Shown: positions 11,916-24,549, numbered from the stretch's first letter. The stretch is DNA of 64,000 nucleotides from Acanthococcus lagerstroemiae (GCA_031841125.1 CM063114.1:33501574-33565573); one strand, 5' to 3'. Translations and numbers: made by a program. Notes: generated from the sequence alone by a model not told the origin.

Positions 11916-14900
11916 ATGGATGAACACTTAATCACTGAGCTGCGTAGTGGTTGTGCATCTTCGAGTTCCTTCTGTTCACCCGAAGACGATCTTGGTTTAC
12001 AAAACATGGAGACATTCTCCTACGAAACGAGACCAGAAAACCGCTCGGCAGCGGACATGGCCGATAGAACTACATGCTCTTTGGATGACTCTCTCCCATA
12101 TTTCTTAGAAAATCGTACCGCCTCGAATGTTACCGATTCGACAAGCGCCGATGAAACTACACTCTCCTTAGATGATTCTCATTCAGATTTTTTAAGCAGT
12201 ACTAAGAACGAAACAACCGGCACGTCGGAAATGAATTGCAATCAAAATGCTTCGTGTTCATCTGTTGGTACTATTGAAACTAATGGAAGTAATGTCGATC
12301 ATAAAAACAGTGACTTCTTCAGAGGTTTTGAGGATTGTCCTGAAAATTTTGACCTAAGTGCTTATGAAAGCGAACTGAACGGTTCTTTAAACTCGAGTAA
12401 TGCGGCCGACAGTTATAAGAACATACAAAAGTTTTTCGTAGAACAAGGACGTATCGCAAATGCCATACCTATTGATGGAATTGAACTGAAACCGTCTGCA
12501 ATAACTTCAGTTCTAAGACCTTACCAAGCAGAGACAGTGCGGTGGATGATAATGAGGGAAACAAAGCGTGAACAGTTACAACGTAAGGCATTGAATCGCA
12601 GTAAACTTATTCTGTACTTTTGTATCATCTAATAATACATTTACTTACAGTGGGTGAGTGGTGCATTACACTTCCGCCTGGAGGTATTCTAGCTGATGAA
12701 ATGGGTCTTGGAAAAACTGTAGAAGTGTTAGCTTGTATGCTGAATCATTCAAAAAAACAGGTTAGGATCATATTTTCAGTGTATTCACCAGTTTTATAGT
12801 AGTTCTGTTCCTAAGGTCTGTTCGTTTTTCTAGGTTGTTACTAAAATTCCGTGCAACGAGGGGGAGTCTCCTGCAACGTTACATGGGAAGAGACGATCAA
12901 CTAAGGATTTCATGCCGCCATTCATGAAGAAGAAGCCCCGTTTGTCGGCTATTCAACAGAATAGAACGCTGAAAACTGAAACCGGGATTTTACTGCAAGA
13001 ATATTTCGAGAAATTTAATCGAGATGTTCTTCGTAAACGTGAAGAATTGAATGAAAAATGCAGAACGGTCATCGAAACTTGCTTTAAAGTTTTATTACTC
13101 CATCGATATTACAATAATGTCAAGCTCCAATATCCTAAATTTCAGACGTGGGGCTACCTCGTGTCTGAATTTAGTGTTGTAGAGTCAGATACCGTTGGGT
13201 ATTCGATTTTACTGAAGGATACGCAGAAGAAGGGCCAGACTTTACCGGCTGGTGGTAGTCTCGAAGAAGAGGATGCAGTCGAAATCATTGCTATTGTGAA
13301 CGCCTTTTTAGATGAAAAACGAATGAAAAAATTCGAGCAAGATTTCTATCGAAAGATGAGGTACGGTATAAACGTGTCAGCTGGCGAATTTATCCCGTTG
13401 TTAGAGGGTGATGATGTCAGGTGTAGCTGCGGATCCGATAAAGCGAAAGGCAAAAAGATCAAGTGCTGCAAGTGTAATTCCTTACAGCATTTACAATGCG
13501 TCGGCTTGGACAAGCTTCCTGAAGACTTGGATGGATACCGTTGCCCTATTTGTTGGATGAACGAACCCGTGGTCGAATCGGCAGCCACACTAATTGTAGT
13601 GCCATGTACGCTAGCTCAGCAGTGGACTGACGAGGTGAGATTTTGATGGACAAAAAGTGCAATTATAAAGTATGTCGAATCTGTATGCTTATGTTTTGTG
13701 TTACAGATCAAGAAGCACGCAAGTGATTGCGATTTAAAAATGTACTGTTACATGGGAGTGAAAAACAATTACACGTTACCGCCTGTACTGGCGTCCTACG
13801 ATATAGTCTTGACTACCTTCCAAACGCTGAGGAACGAGTTATCCTTTGTGAGTATTTGTACTATGTCATTAAATCGTCGGTATTATACGAATTTCTCAAG
13901 TAGATAAACTAGCCATCCTCTTCTGTAGTATATCCTTCCCTTCCATGCAGGGTGGAAGCCAGGTCCTTAAAATCCATGGAGATTAACTCGTGTGTTCTAC
14001 CTTCTCTGTTGTTTTCCATTACTGGGCTCTTTGAAAATTCCTACGCTTGACTCGGACTCTTTCTTCTTGTCCTAGGTTGTGTCAGTTCAATATTAAGATA
14101 TTTGCTTTTCTCAGGTTAGCACCAACGAAACTCGTTCCTTACGCCACTGCAAACGTTACCAATCGTTCGTTACGCCTCTGACGTGCATCCACTGGTGGCG
14201 TTTATGTGTCGACGAAGCCCAAATGGTAGAGAGTGCAAATAAAGTCAGTGAAATGGCTGCTCTCATTAAAACCGTTCATCTTTGGGCAGTCACTGGAACA
14301 CCAGTTGGCAAATCTTTGCATGGTAAAACTGAGTTTCTCTATTGCTCGTAAATTAAGTGTACCAAGTTACGTCTTCGTATTCATTTTATTCATCGCAGAT
14401 TTATTCGGCATGACGACGTACCTGCGCATAAAACCGTTCACCTTGTCCGAGGTTTACTGGAAAGTCTTGTTGACCGGAGACCAGTCGTTGCTGCATCGTT
14501 TGTTCGCCTATTTGATGCGCAGAAAAACGAAAGAGGAAGTGTATGATCAGCTGAAGATACCAGAGTTAACGGTGGATACTCAGTGGTTATCCTTCCCACC
14601 GACTGAGGGATATTTCTATAAATCCACTCATGAGCAGTCTGAGAGCCTGTTCAGGCGCAAGATAAATTCGATGTAAGCTGATTTATTTTAAAGCAGTGAT
14701 AACGGTTTTTGATATGATGCATAGGGGGGCTTTAGTAAAGAGAAAGTTCCCTCAGAAGGTCAACTTGACCTCTTCAGGAAATTTAGAAAATGTATTAAAA
14801 GTGTGTTATCAGGGGGCTCAAATCTACTTTTTGGATAGAATAGCGTTCTAGCTCCGCCGGACCTTACAACCCAAGTCCGCCTCTTATAGATGAATCTCAG

Positions 14901-17900
14901 TTCAAGTTTCTCTTGAATGCTTCTCTCTCTCTCTCTCTCTTTCTCTTTCTCTTTCTTTCTCTAAATTATTGATGTTTGCAATGTTACAGAAAAAATCTAG
15001 ACCAGCAGCTGAAGAAAGCAAATCGGTACACAGTTGAATCGGTCTTGGCTCCATTGCTAGCGCTACGACAAGCGTGTGTCAATCCCATGGTAATATGCCT
15101 TCATCGCTTAGTGACTTGGAAGTGTTACTGACCTGTGTTCCAATATTAATGCATGCCCTGTTACAGGCTGTCAGCTCGATGAACGTGTTCAATATGAAAG
15201 AAGGCGAAACTATGCAAAACCTGCTAGAAAAAATGATCAAGAAAACGAAAGTCGAGTGCGAAGACACCCTGCGGTTGTACGTTATGCATGTAAACGGCAG
15301 TGCTGGGTTACACATCACGTTTAAAAAATTTGCAGACGCCGTTACTCTGTACCGCAGCGTGCTGTCGAAAATGAAGATCTTCATCGACTTGCAACCGGAC
15401 TCTTTCCAGGTCTGCGATAGCGTATTTCTGATGCATTTGTTGTATTTTGCAGGAAATGGGCATCCTCTTTTTCTAATTGGCACTGCACCCGAGTCCTGGA
15501 ATCCGCTTTTTCGAGCATTACTTCAGAGACGTCGGGGAGGCTGTTAGGGCTGTCTTAGTCTTCTTCCCTTCTGGCCGAAAAACCGGCCTAGGTCGAAAAT
15601 TCTGGCGAGTTGCTACGTGGGCTCGAACCCGGGACCTCCGGATTCTGAGACCAACGCGCTATCCATTCGGTCAACCAGACCTCAAGAAATGGGCGTTACC
15701 GAGCGTAATAAAATTTGAATGACACGACACGAGTCTGGTAATGCGGATGTTTTGCTAGAAATTCGGTCAGAAACTCGAGACAATTAATGCGAACAAGTCG
15801 CACGTAACAGGATTAATTTGGTGTAGTAGGTCTTGGGATAGTCACTTGCGCATTCAGAATTTGTGATTTGTAATCGATTTATGTAGCAAATAGAATAAGT
15901 TACAGAAAATTATTGCAAGGGTAAACTATAATATAAATGATTCAGTTCGATAGCAGTTTTCAGGCTGTTCTTCGTACGAATAGTTGAATGATCAATTGAA
16001 TGGATCACTCTCAGGTGCAGAGCTGAGTCTAACTCATCTAAATTTCAAAGGTGGTAATGAGAATAATTGTTATCTTGGGAATAAGTGCCTTTCCCGTATA
16101 ATGGTAAAGACTGGGGTAGCACCCGAAAACGTTCTGCGACCAGTGGCGGATCCAAGGGGGGCCATGGGGTATATGCCCCCCTCCCCCTCGGTTGAATATT
16201 TTTAACACAGTAATAGGGGAAAAGGAATAAAAATGATGAATTGTACGCTCATTACTCGTCACAAAGGTGGTCTCCACTGCTACTGTACCCCCCCCCCATC
16301 TCCTTTTTCTAAATCCGCGCCTGTCTACGACAAATCTGTACTCTTTAGTGAAGACTCACCTCATGGACAAGGCCGTGGATATGGGAGGCTAGAGGTTCAA
16401 ACTCTTCCCATAGCCTCAGAAGATACTTTTTTTCGCTTAACTCTGTAAAAAAAATCGAACACTGCGTGTTAAGATTCCTTAGGTCTGTGTGAGAACTCGC
16501 TGTGACTTGTTACGAGATTCCTTCAGACTGTTTTAAGACTTATTTAAACTTCAAAACTATGTTGAAACCCCTTAAGACTCTATCAAGACATTTTAAGGCT
16601 CCTTATGGTTATGGTACGACTTGAACGCTGTGTAAAAACAATTTTCAAGCCAGTGTTATTACTCCTTTAAATTATAGTAAGACTTAATAAGACTCTATAA
16701 GATTGCCTTAAGATTCGCTTGAACTGTGTTGAAACCCCGTGAGACTTATGACTGTATTTAGACTTCTGTAAGATTAAGTTATGGCCGGTTGAGACTTCCT
16801 AATACGCTTGAGGACTTGATAGATATCATTAAGACGTGTTAGAAGGGTCTTTCAAATTGTTATGAATCGCCAACGTTGTCAAGATTCTTCTGTACTATAT
16901 GAGTATATGTTGGACTGCTTGAAAGTTCCTTACGATGCTGTACGGTTACATGGTATCAAAACTTGTTGAGGCTTTCTAAATTGGTGTTGAAACTTCTGAC
17001 TGTAGCAAGGTTTCTCGTTTCTTAAGGTGCATTAGGACTTTCTCAGATTGGATCGAGACTCGTTAAGGCCCCACAAGATTGTATCAAGGCTGGTTATTAC
17101 TTTTAATTGACTGTGATGAGACGCTATTAGATTGTGTGAACTTATCGAGGCTTCTTGAGACTGAATTAATATTAGTTTCATTTTTATGTTGTGATTGTAC
17201 ACTCCTAATTCTAAAGCAACTTCACTGCGACCCTGCTTTAGGGTATGAGATTTGCAGCTTAGTTCTTCTCAAAATACAAACCAAGTCAAATCATTGAAAC
17301 AGATGAGGATAGGTAATTTTCCAACAAAATGCGCAACAAACTTTTGAAGAAGAAACAAACAATACAAAATATGCCCATTGGATGAGGGGCTGATATTCTT
17401 CTCATCTGTGTAAACAGTAAACACATCCCTGAACCCGTTAATGAGACGATAAATCGTGTTTAGCTCTTCGTGGAGTAAGGGACCAGTGAAATTGTGTGTA
17501 TGTAATATTTTCTCTCTGTTCACAGATGATGCATGTGATGCACAATCTATACGAAACTGCAATGAAGGATTCGGCGATTGAATTAACGGAAGAAGAAACC
17601 AAGTTTCCTGAAAAGATTGCAGAAATGGAGAAAAAATGTTTGGAGAAAAAGCAGGAAGAGGTAATTATAAAAATATACTTGAGTTATTCGTACGTCTTTG
17701 TCTTGAGCTTGTAGCATAATTCTTGTGAAATGGAGACCCCCAGCCCCCAAGTGCCACCACGATGGAAAGTAAAGGGGGACACCATCACGGCTAAGGGAAA
17801 ATTATAACCGGAATTAACTCGGCAAAATCTAGCCCCGGGATATACAGTAATAAATTAAAAATAGGGATGCCAGGTACCATGTAATCAAACACGATGGTAC

Positions 17901-20900
17901 CGCCGCGAAACAAAATGAAATGTTCCAAGTTCATATCTCACTGAGACTACTCAAATTATGTCGAACTAAAAATCAGGATACGTGTAACCTGCTGATTATA
18001 AAATCAAAACTATGAAACCATCCACCGGGAAGGATCACGGCTAGAATTATTCTTTGATTGTTGGACTTCTGCCTTCGGTGTTTTAAAAACCGGCCTTAGC
18101 CGAACAAAAAATTAAAAATTGCAAGTAAAAAAAAAAATGATAAAATAAAATAATAAAAATAAAAAAAAGAAAACTTCACGGCTAGGAGTACGTCAACCTC
18201 ACGACTGACGTACCGCCCTAGATTTCATTCATCATCATCCAGAGGGGACTGGATTAGGCGGGGAGACTAAATTGAGTTTTTTTGTGTTTTTTTTTTAGTT
18301 TGAAAAGAAAAACGTGCGGGAAGGTGTAGTCAATAGGCCCAGTTAATATTGCATGGCCCCCGGAGGTCGGTGCTAACGTAGGGGAGAAAAAGTGTGGTCC
18401 AGGTACGGATAATGGTCAAAACCGACGTATCCACATGATGGGTCATCATCCCTCCTCCATACCGTTGTCACGCTGGACGACCAGAACTAACGCGGGGCCA
18501 TATGGGCCAATGACGCGCCCAATTCGTCCACCGAGGTGGTCTGTGAAATCGTGACGTGACGTCTCCCTGTTTCCACACATATAGTGATTTGTAAAGGGAG
18601 AAACCCTCGCCGACGATGGTACAGATACGGTCGGTGGTACTTCAGTTTCCATGCGGCTCCTTCTGATATTACATTCGCCTTGTTGCCCATCTAAAATGGG
18701 TTCGCGGAGGTATTGCAACTTTGCCCATAATTTAACAGCTTACTCAATCCACGAAAAGACGAAGGAAAAGAAAATGCGTGATTTTTTTTTGCTCTGGTGA
18801 TTGCGTGTTACGATGTCGGACCCAAATCCCCTCGAATGACGATGCTTAAAAGATATTGCTCACCCGAGATCTGAAGACTCCGTTAGCCGCCAACAGCGAA
18901 AATACTTAACACTAGCGGTACATTACCCTCTGCATTCTACCGTAGCATAAAACACAGAAAAAAAAAAGAAGGGAAAACGCGAACGGAAGACGTAACTTCA
19001 CTCTCGAAAGTGCGAACAGTAAAAAGGCTAAAGACGAACTCCCCCGAAGGTTTGTGCTGGATCTCCCAACTACGACGTCGGTTTGCACCGTTATCCCTAC
19101 CTCAGCAGCCTTGTCTTCATTTAGTTTTCCACTATGTGTCATTGTTATTCGTGAAAAGTGCATTTGGGAAGACCACCGGCTTGAACCGGACACTCTGATT
19201 GGCGATTCCTTGCCTTTTCAACATCGAACTCCGTAGCTGATCCAGGCTGGACTTGAATTTCATGTCTCGAACAGCATCAGCTCGGGATCGATGTACTGAG
19301 CATAATAGAAGGTGGATTTTTCGCTAACTGAATTCTATAACGGGTCATCTACTTATCAGGGCATTGAAAAAATACACGACATGATCTGCCTTCCCCTTTG
19401 TATTCGTAATTGCACAATTCTGAAATCTACAGACCCTACAAGATTTTACCAGTTCATGCAAGGCTCGTGGAAACATGCACGAAACAGTACCGGCTATTCT
19501 CTCGAGGAATTCGCGACATCTTTTCGTCGTCCATCTAATTCTCTCGTGCTTTGGTGGGGTGCTGCCCCCTGTGGCTGAGATGGTGGATTCAGTCCCGTGG
19601 GAGGCTTGGGAAGTTGGAGGTATGGTGGATAATTTTGCTACAAGCTGAAGATCTTATTTCGTAGTGCGTCATATTTATTTGAAAGCAGACTTCGTTGATC
19701 ACTTATCAATAAAAATTCGGGACAGAATTCAAAGTACATTTCCTTTTTCTGTCTCCTGAACCAAAATTTATGAAAGTCTAAAGTAAAAAATTTTCTCCTT
19801 GACAATCACAGTTGACTTTGGCGTGAAGTCCAAATCGACTTTTTCGTTAATCACGAAATTAGAGTACCTACGTACGATATTCGATTTGTTGGCCGGAGGA
19901 GGATTCTTTGACCGCCGATTTCAAATATCGCATCCCAAATTTGATCCGGTCGTGTTATGGGTCCTAAAATGAAAATACGTGTCCAGTTGGTGAAATTGAT
20001 TTAGATCGAAAAAATGATCGATGTATCGAAGTAAAAATGTTATAGTAATTTATTTCGAGCGTTTCTTTTTCGTATAGTTCAAAACAAAAGGAAATGAGCT
20101 ATTTGTTGAACCCCCGGCAAAAAATTGAAGGGTTCTGGTTACATTTTGAAATATTTCCGGATTCAAGTTAGTTGTAGGTTTGGTCAGGATACTTGACAGT
20201 GTATGTGTCTTTGAAAGGATATAGAAATCAAATTTCCTTCTGGAAACTTACTGTGATTTAACTAGCTGTTCCGATCATTAATTCCAATCTAGATTGCCTA
20301 ACGTTCATTACATTTCAATTAGATCGATGCGTCCGTGCAACAACTGTTGAAATACACTTCTGAGGTCAACAATTGCTTAGGAAAATTGGAACTAAAACAC
20401 TTCAGTTGGTGGCAGAACATGTTGAATACATTCGATTTCAATGAAATTGTCGCCCGTGCCATGGAAGACATAGAAAGAGATAATATCGAATTAACTAATG
20501 TATTGAAGCTGAAGTTAGTATAATTTAATTGTAGTTGGTGACTGGGTGCAATTTAGAAATAATTTACAATGGCATATGCTACATGATGGCATTTGAATGA
20601 GAAAGGTACGCAGCTAAGCGTGCTAATCTGCTAAGTCCATTTTCATGATGCGTTTTAGAGTGCTCCGCATAAGGCACTTACTGGCCGAGTTTTGTATTTT
20701 TGCTTGCTGTTCGGGTTACACTTTGACAAATAATAGTTCCACTTGAAATAACGATGTTAAACCACAAACTTCCTTCTGTAGATTATCATCTGTCGGGCGG
20801 CTGAACGAAGCTCTGAAATTCTGGCTGGCGGACGTCGAGTCGAAACGCAATTTGACGTTTTTGTTTTTCGAACAGTTGTCTAAAATGACAACCACGGAAT

Positions 20901-22854
20901 CTCTTTGGACGGCGGCTGATCATTGTCACCTGCGGAAAGAAGATCCAACGAAGTAACGAACTCCATAGTTGTAAATGTAGCTCCAGTAGTTAGTCGTGAA
21001 ATTCACCAACAATGAAGCTAATACATTTTTGTCTGTTCGTAGATCGTGTTTAATTTGTAGAATGGAATCCCTGATGCGGAAGTACGAATCATTGCTATTC
21101 AATATGGGTAACAAAGCGAATCCAACGGAGGCCACTGCAAATGAACCAGGAAAATCCAACCCTATTGACTGGAAGAATTCTGCTTTCGAATATGTGCTAA
21201 ACGGTGAGTGGAGTGTATTCGTTTTTTTTTTGTTTTTTTTTTGTTCTGTTCAAGAACACCATTTAAAGTGTTTAAAGAACGAGATGAAACTCGAGCTCAA
21301 CGATTCCTTTCTGTTTGAAGATTTGAAGTCAGCAAGCAGACATTTGTTAGTTAGGTATGGAAAATAATTATAAATGCTACGAATAATAAGGAATCATTGT
21401 GGTAATTTTGCAGCATTGTTATCGAGTTCACGCTCGGCTTTCGGCGCTACAGTTGATAACATCAACGCCGGCAACCAGCTCAAAGCTTTAGGACTGTTGA
21501 AACGCGAATTCAAAGCTATCCGTGCCGTATGGAGCAGACATAGTGATCTGTTACACGTATACGATGAGATCCGAATGGCCAAAAGTACTATCGATGAGAC
21601 TGCCCAATCCGTTACGAGCACAGACGGTGCATTCCACGTAAGTCATCAACAGTGCACGGTTGTGTAAAGTGAAAAAAATATAGGAGTTTTAAAATACGAG
21701 TTGTGATCCTTCAGCTTCAGGTGAGCACGTACCACGAGCAGAGTGCCAATGCTTACTCAAAATTGCAGTCCAAGTATGGGTCGTTACAGTATTTGAAGAA
21801 TTTGGAAACGCGTTACAAAACTGCCGGCAATGTCGAAGAGGCTTGTCCGGTGTGTCACACATCAGTAGATGAGAAGGTACTGCGAAGAATCCAATCCAGT
21901 TCTATACTTGATAAAATGTAGTATTTTACGGAGAATTAACGGTGAATTGTGCACCTTCAGAGGGCGGTCATGAGTTGTGGTCACTTTACGTGCTACGGTT
22001 GTATGCAAACGTTGATAACACAGTTCAGCGTTCGCGACAGCATACACTGTCCCATATGTCGAACGCTGGCTCCTCTGTCAACCATTACCTACGTCTATGG
22101 TGGCGGAATGTCCGATTTTGACACATCGAATGTCCAGGGCAACCATTCGATAAAAATAAACGCAATCACAGCCAAAGTTCTGAGTTTAGTCAAAGAGGAC
22201 CCGAAAGTCAAAATACTAGTATTCTCGACAGTGAGTATATGTCTATTCATAACACGAGGTTCACGGGTTCAAACGGTATCTATCTATGTTGCTATTATAA
22301 GTTACTAACCTTTCTTTCCATAGTGGCAACGAGCTGTACGCGAGATTGAACGAGCTTTCTTACAAAACCAGATTTCATTCAAAAAATTCTCTCCACAAAC
22401 GTTAGCAGCATTCAAAGTATGTTATAATAATCTAGGTTGATATGGTATAAGTTGATGAATTCTTCGTTCATTTTACTATTATATTCCAGGCAAAACATAA
22501 TATAAATGTTCTACTGATGCCACTGCGTTCGGGTAGCAAAGGATTGAACTTGACGGAAGCTTCTCATATTATTTTCACCGAACCCGTGCTCAATGTTGCT
22601 GATGAAAAACAAGCTATTGGACGAATTTACCGATTGGGTCAAAGCAAGTCTGTATCTTATGAGTTGCATTTGGTTTTGTAGAGTGACCTGCGGTTTCCTA
22701 ATGTTTGTACTGTGTTCTTGGTAGGAATATGACTGTGCACAAATTTATAATTAAACGAACAGTTGAAGAACACATACATAAAATGACCGAGGAGTTACAG
22801 AAAAGTGGCGACGAATGTGAACTGACGTTCAGACATTTACTCAATCTGTTTTAA
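11916..22854 (+). CDS. SHPRH: SHPRH-like E3 ubiquitin ligase (SNF2 helicase, PHD, RING)
   Basis: Nineteen exons join in phase to about 1441 aa: 11916-12582, 12651-12760, 12834-13634, 13707-13847, 14115-14322, 14399-14672, 14990-15089, 15167-15409, 17526-17660, 20323-20513, 20782-20952, 21043-21203, 21255-21354, 21427-21637, 21715-21876, 21961-22230, 22324-22416, 22490-22647 and 22725-22854. Known SHPRH is a Rad5-like nuclear ligase that polyubiquitinates PCNA at stalled forks. Seen here are LRPYQAE, Walker A DEMGLGKT (exon 2), a PHD finger (CSC..CCKC..HLQC..CPIC, about 455-501), the DEAQ box with WWRLC (about 607), a RING (CPVC..SCGHFTC..CPIC, about 1215-1265) and helicase motif [11 protein letters not shown] (about 1393). 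The RING is inserted between the helicase lobes, as the family requires. The acidic serine-rich N-terminus is variable. I see no clear linker-histone H15 domain. The start is the first in-frame ATG; the exon-14 acceptor (21427) was chosen to keep phase. Confidence 0.93.
14921..14962. repeat. CT-rich microsatellite in a SHPRH intron
   Basis: Interrupted (CT)n/(CTTT)n tract about 27 bp before the acceptor of exon 14990-15089. It may act as an extended polypyrimidine tract. Confidence 0.9.
15540..15695 (-). mobile_element. tRNA-derived SINE, minus strand, in SHPRH intron 8
   Basis: Read on the minus strand from 15692, a tRNA-like head carries an A-box (tggttgaccgaatgg), an anticodon-loop-like ctcagaa and a B-box (gggttcgagccc). 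It is followed by an unrelated tail with aggccggtttttcggcc. The anticodon stem is mismatched and the tail is not tRNA, so a SINE is more likely than a working tRNA gene. The motif aaaaaccggcct recurs near 18088 in the next intron. Confidence 0.7.
16141..16323. mobile_element. Short hAT-like MITE in SHPRH intron 8
   Basis: Ends cagtggcggatcca and taaatccgcgcctg are imperfect inverted repeats. The flanks tctgcgac and tctacgac form an 8-bp target duplication with one mismatch. The interior has g/c homopolymer runs and no ORF. Confidence 0.8.
16480..17110. repeat. Degenerate short-unit repeat tract (ttaagact-like) in SHPRH intron 8
   Basis: About 630 bp built from imperfect repeats of phrases such as ttaagactc, gttgaaaccc and agacttgttaag, with no fixed period. 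It is not a classical microsatellite. A similar tract occurs in an EpsinR intron at 33540-34100. Confidence 0.6.
17661..20322 (+). other. Long SHPRH intron 9 with a GC-richer insert of unknown origin
   Basis: The 2.66-kb intron separates exons 17526-17660 and 20323-20513. From about 17730 to 19310 it is clearly more GC-rich than the flanks. It repeats tcacggcta three times (near 17785, 18034 and 18177) and carries overlapping short frames on both strands at 18446-18718 and 18912-19236. It is probably a degenerate transposon, but no reverse transcriptase or transposase motif is visible. Confidence 0.4.
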
Positions 22855-23206
22855 ACCGTCGGCGTGTCATTTGCAACAAATTATCTCAGTTCCTTGCAGC
22901 CTTTCATTTTCTATTTTTGTAACTTGTGCTTTGCGTGTTTCTATGTGCCAGAATGTAAATATTCTATAAATGTGTTATTTTTGAAAGACGTGTTGTCTTT
23001 TGCTGCAGTATTCACCCTCTTTTTAACTTATTCCGCACTCTGAAATATGAGTGTGTTGATATTTAAATCTGAGGAACAAAATAATGCGGAATGAAAAATC
23101 TCTGCAGCAATACTTACAACACTCGATTCAACAATAATCTTTAAGTAAACCCTCGCCTATAAAATTATTTAGAACATTTATCTGACCTTAATAAAAACGT
23201 ATAATA
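22855..23206. other. Convergent 3' flanks of SHPRH and BET1
   Basis: The two genes end tail to tail about 350 bp apart. AT-rich with no further gene. The interval to 23178 also holds the out-of-frame remainder of the BET1 anchor. Confidence 0.6.
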
Positions 23207-23503
23207 TTAAAAAGATAAACACAGCGAACAAACATAAATATAGCAGATGTAGTAGTTATGCCTACCCCTGCTCAGTCTCAGTACCCGAGACATATGGTAT
23301 GTCCCAGTTCTTTCAAAATTATTGTCGATATCATGAAGCAAACGATCATGGTATTTGACTTCGTTGTCGATATCGATACTAATCGATTTCAAAGCGTGAA
23401 TTTGCTCTTTCAGCTCTTCTGCCATTTCATCGTTTTCCTGTTCGATACCGTTAGCCACGTCCGAGGGCAATGGACTGTAATTATATCCATGGGCTCTCCG
23501 CAT
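23178..23503 (-). CDS. BET1: BET1 Golgi SNARE with apparent frameshift in the anchor
   Basis: Minus-strand frame from ATG at 23503 begins MRRAHGYN, like the MRRA start of BET1. It continues with the Qc-SNARE helix (EQENDEMAEELKEQIHALKS..VKYHDRLLHDIDNNFE) and the SRGRHNYYICY segment that precedes the tail anchor. BET1 is an ER-to-Golgi v-SNARE, usually about 115-120 aa. As written, the frame stops at 23207 after 98 aa with a short hydrophobic tail. After TGC TAT (near 23241) another frame reads FAVFIFLILYVFIKVR and stops at 23178, which matches the expected anchor far better. So a +2/-1 frameshift has occurred in a TATAT run, or the assembly has an error there. A good splice acceptor lies at 23513-23518, so a 5' UTR exon exists upstream; the gene is probably not a retrocopy. 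Confidence 0.85.
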
Positions 23504-23899
23504 CTGTTTGTCTAAAATACGAAATTTAGATACAGTTTAGAAGACAGTATGACGTGTCCTTTTCGTATTTGAATTAGTTGAAGATGAACGTAGCTACCCA
23601 GTTAAATCCAGCTTACCCTGTATTCCCATGTATGCTTAAATACAACAAAATCACCCGAACACCTGTCACTAATTTCAGTAAAACTTTACTTTTCACGTGA
23701 TGACGTGATGAAATAAGAACGTGTAGTAACGTGAACGAAAGACTTTGAAAAACAATAAATCTTATCAGTTATCAGCTTATCACTCATTCATCCATCGTCA
23801 GAAGAAAACAAACACGCTGAAACATGTGACCTGTCAGGATGAAATGTATATTTGGTCCAAAACGCTAAATGTGCAAGAAAGTGAATTAAAAATTAAAAC

Positions 23900-24330
23900 T
23901 GGACGCTGTTCAGCAAGAGGGAACCAAGAACCAACTAACATTTGTGAACAAAATGAGTTGTTAGGAACGTTGGAAAGAGCGTAAAACCAGAAGCGCAAAT
24001 AGGGCTCAGAACTTGGGGGGGGGCCTTAAGCCCCCTTATTATGAAGCAACACCACTCCCTGCATCATTTTCTTTGGTAATCTTTCAGAGTTTGGGGGGGG
24101 GGGGCTATTTAGAAGTTTAGGGGGGCTAAGCCCCCACTTATTTGCGCCTATGCGTAAAACGTAGAATTTTTCAAAATTGGGCCCCCGATTCAAAAATGTG
24201 CACTCACGTTGAAAAAAGCTTAACAGTAAACGCTATGTCATACAGTTTCTACATTGCTCTTGAACTTCGAATCACGTGTTCTCAAAAAACGGATTTTGCT
24301 AGTTAGTTCCCTCTTGCTGAACAGCGTCCA
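23900..24330. mobile_element. MITE family A copy split by a nested insertion
   Basis: Ends tggacgctgttcagc and gctgaacagcgtcca match the family. The copy is 431 bp rather than about 255 because a second element (23988-24152) sits inside it. Confidence 0.85.
23988..24152. mobile_element. Small hAT-like element nested in MITE family A
   Basis: 165 bp, with ends cagaagcgcaaatag and ctatttgcgcctatg-like inverted termini and exact 8-bp target duplications cgtaaaac (23980-23987 and 24153-24160). The interior holds two G-homopolymer runs. The nesting dates it as younger than the host MITE. Confidence 0.8.
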
Positions 24331-24549
24331 ACTAAAATTGTAACCAGATAACACTATTCCCTACAATCGTAGCAGCTCAAAAAAATTTTTTAGAATTTTT
24401 CTGACTGTGTCACGTGAAAGAGCAGCCATTAAATAACTAAATACATCGAACACCGAAAAATCGATTTTGTGGACCAAATACACGTTTCTTCCTGACAGAT
24501 TACACACATGCTAACTAATTTTCAAGGCAACGACTTTGACTATGACGTC

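Noticed and set aside
15079..15483. 134-codon minus-strand frame
   Set aside because: Shadow of SHPRH exon 15167-15409, which matches the protein on the plus strand.
15612..15692. Possible tRNA gene on the minus strand
   Set aside because: A- and B-boxes are present, but the anticodon stem is mismatched and the sequence continues into a non-tRNA tail, so it is called a SINE.
15477..15722. Plus-strand 81-codon frame downstream of SHPRH exon 8
   Set aside because: It is the antisense of the tRNA-like SINE plus intron read-through; the SHPRH frame resumes at 17526 after a proper donor at 15410.
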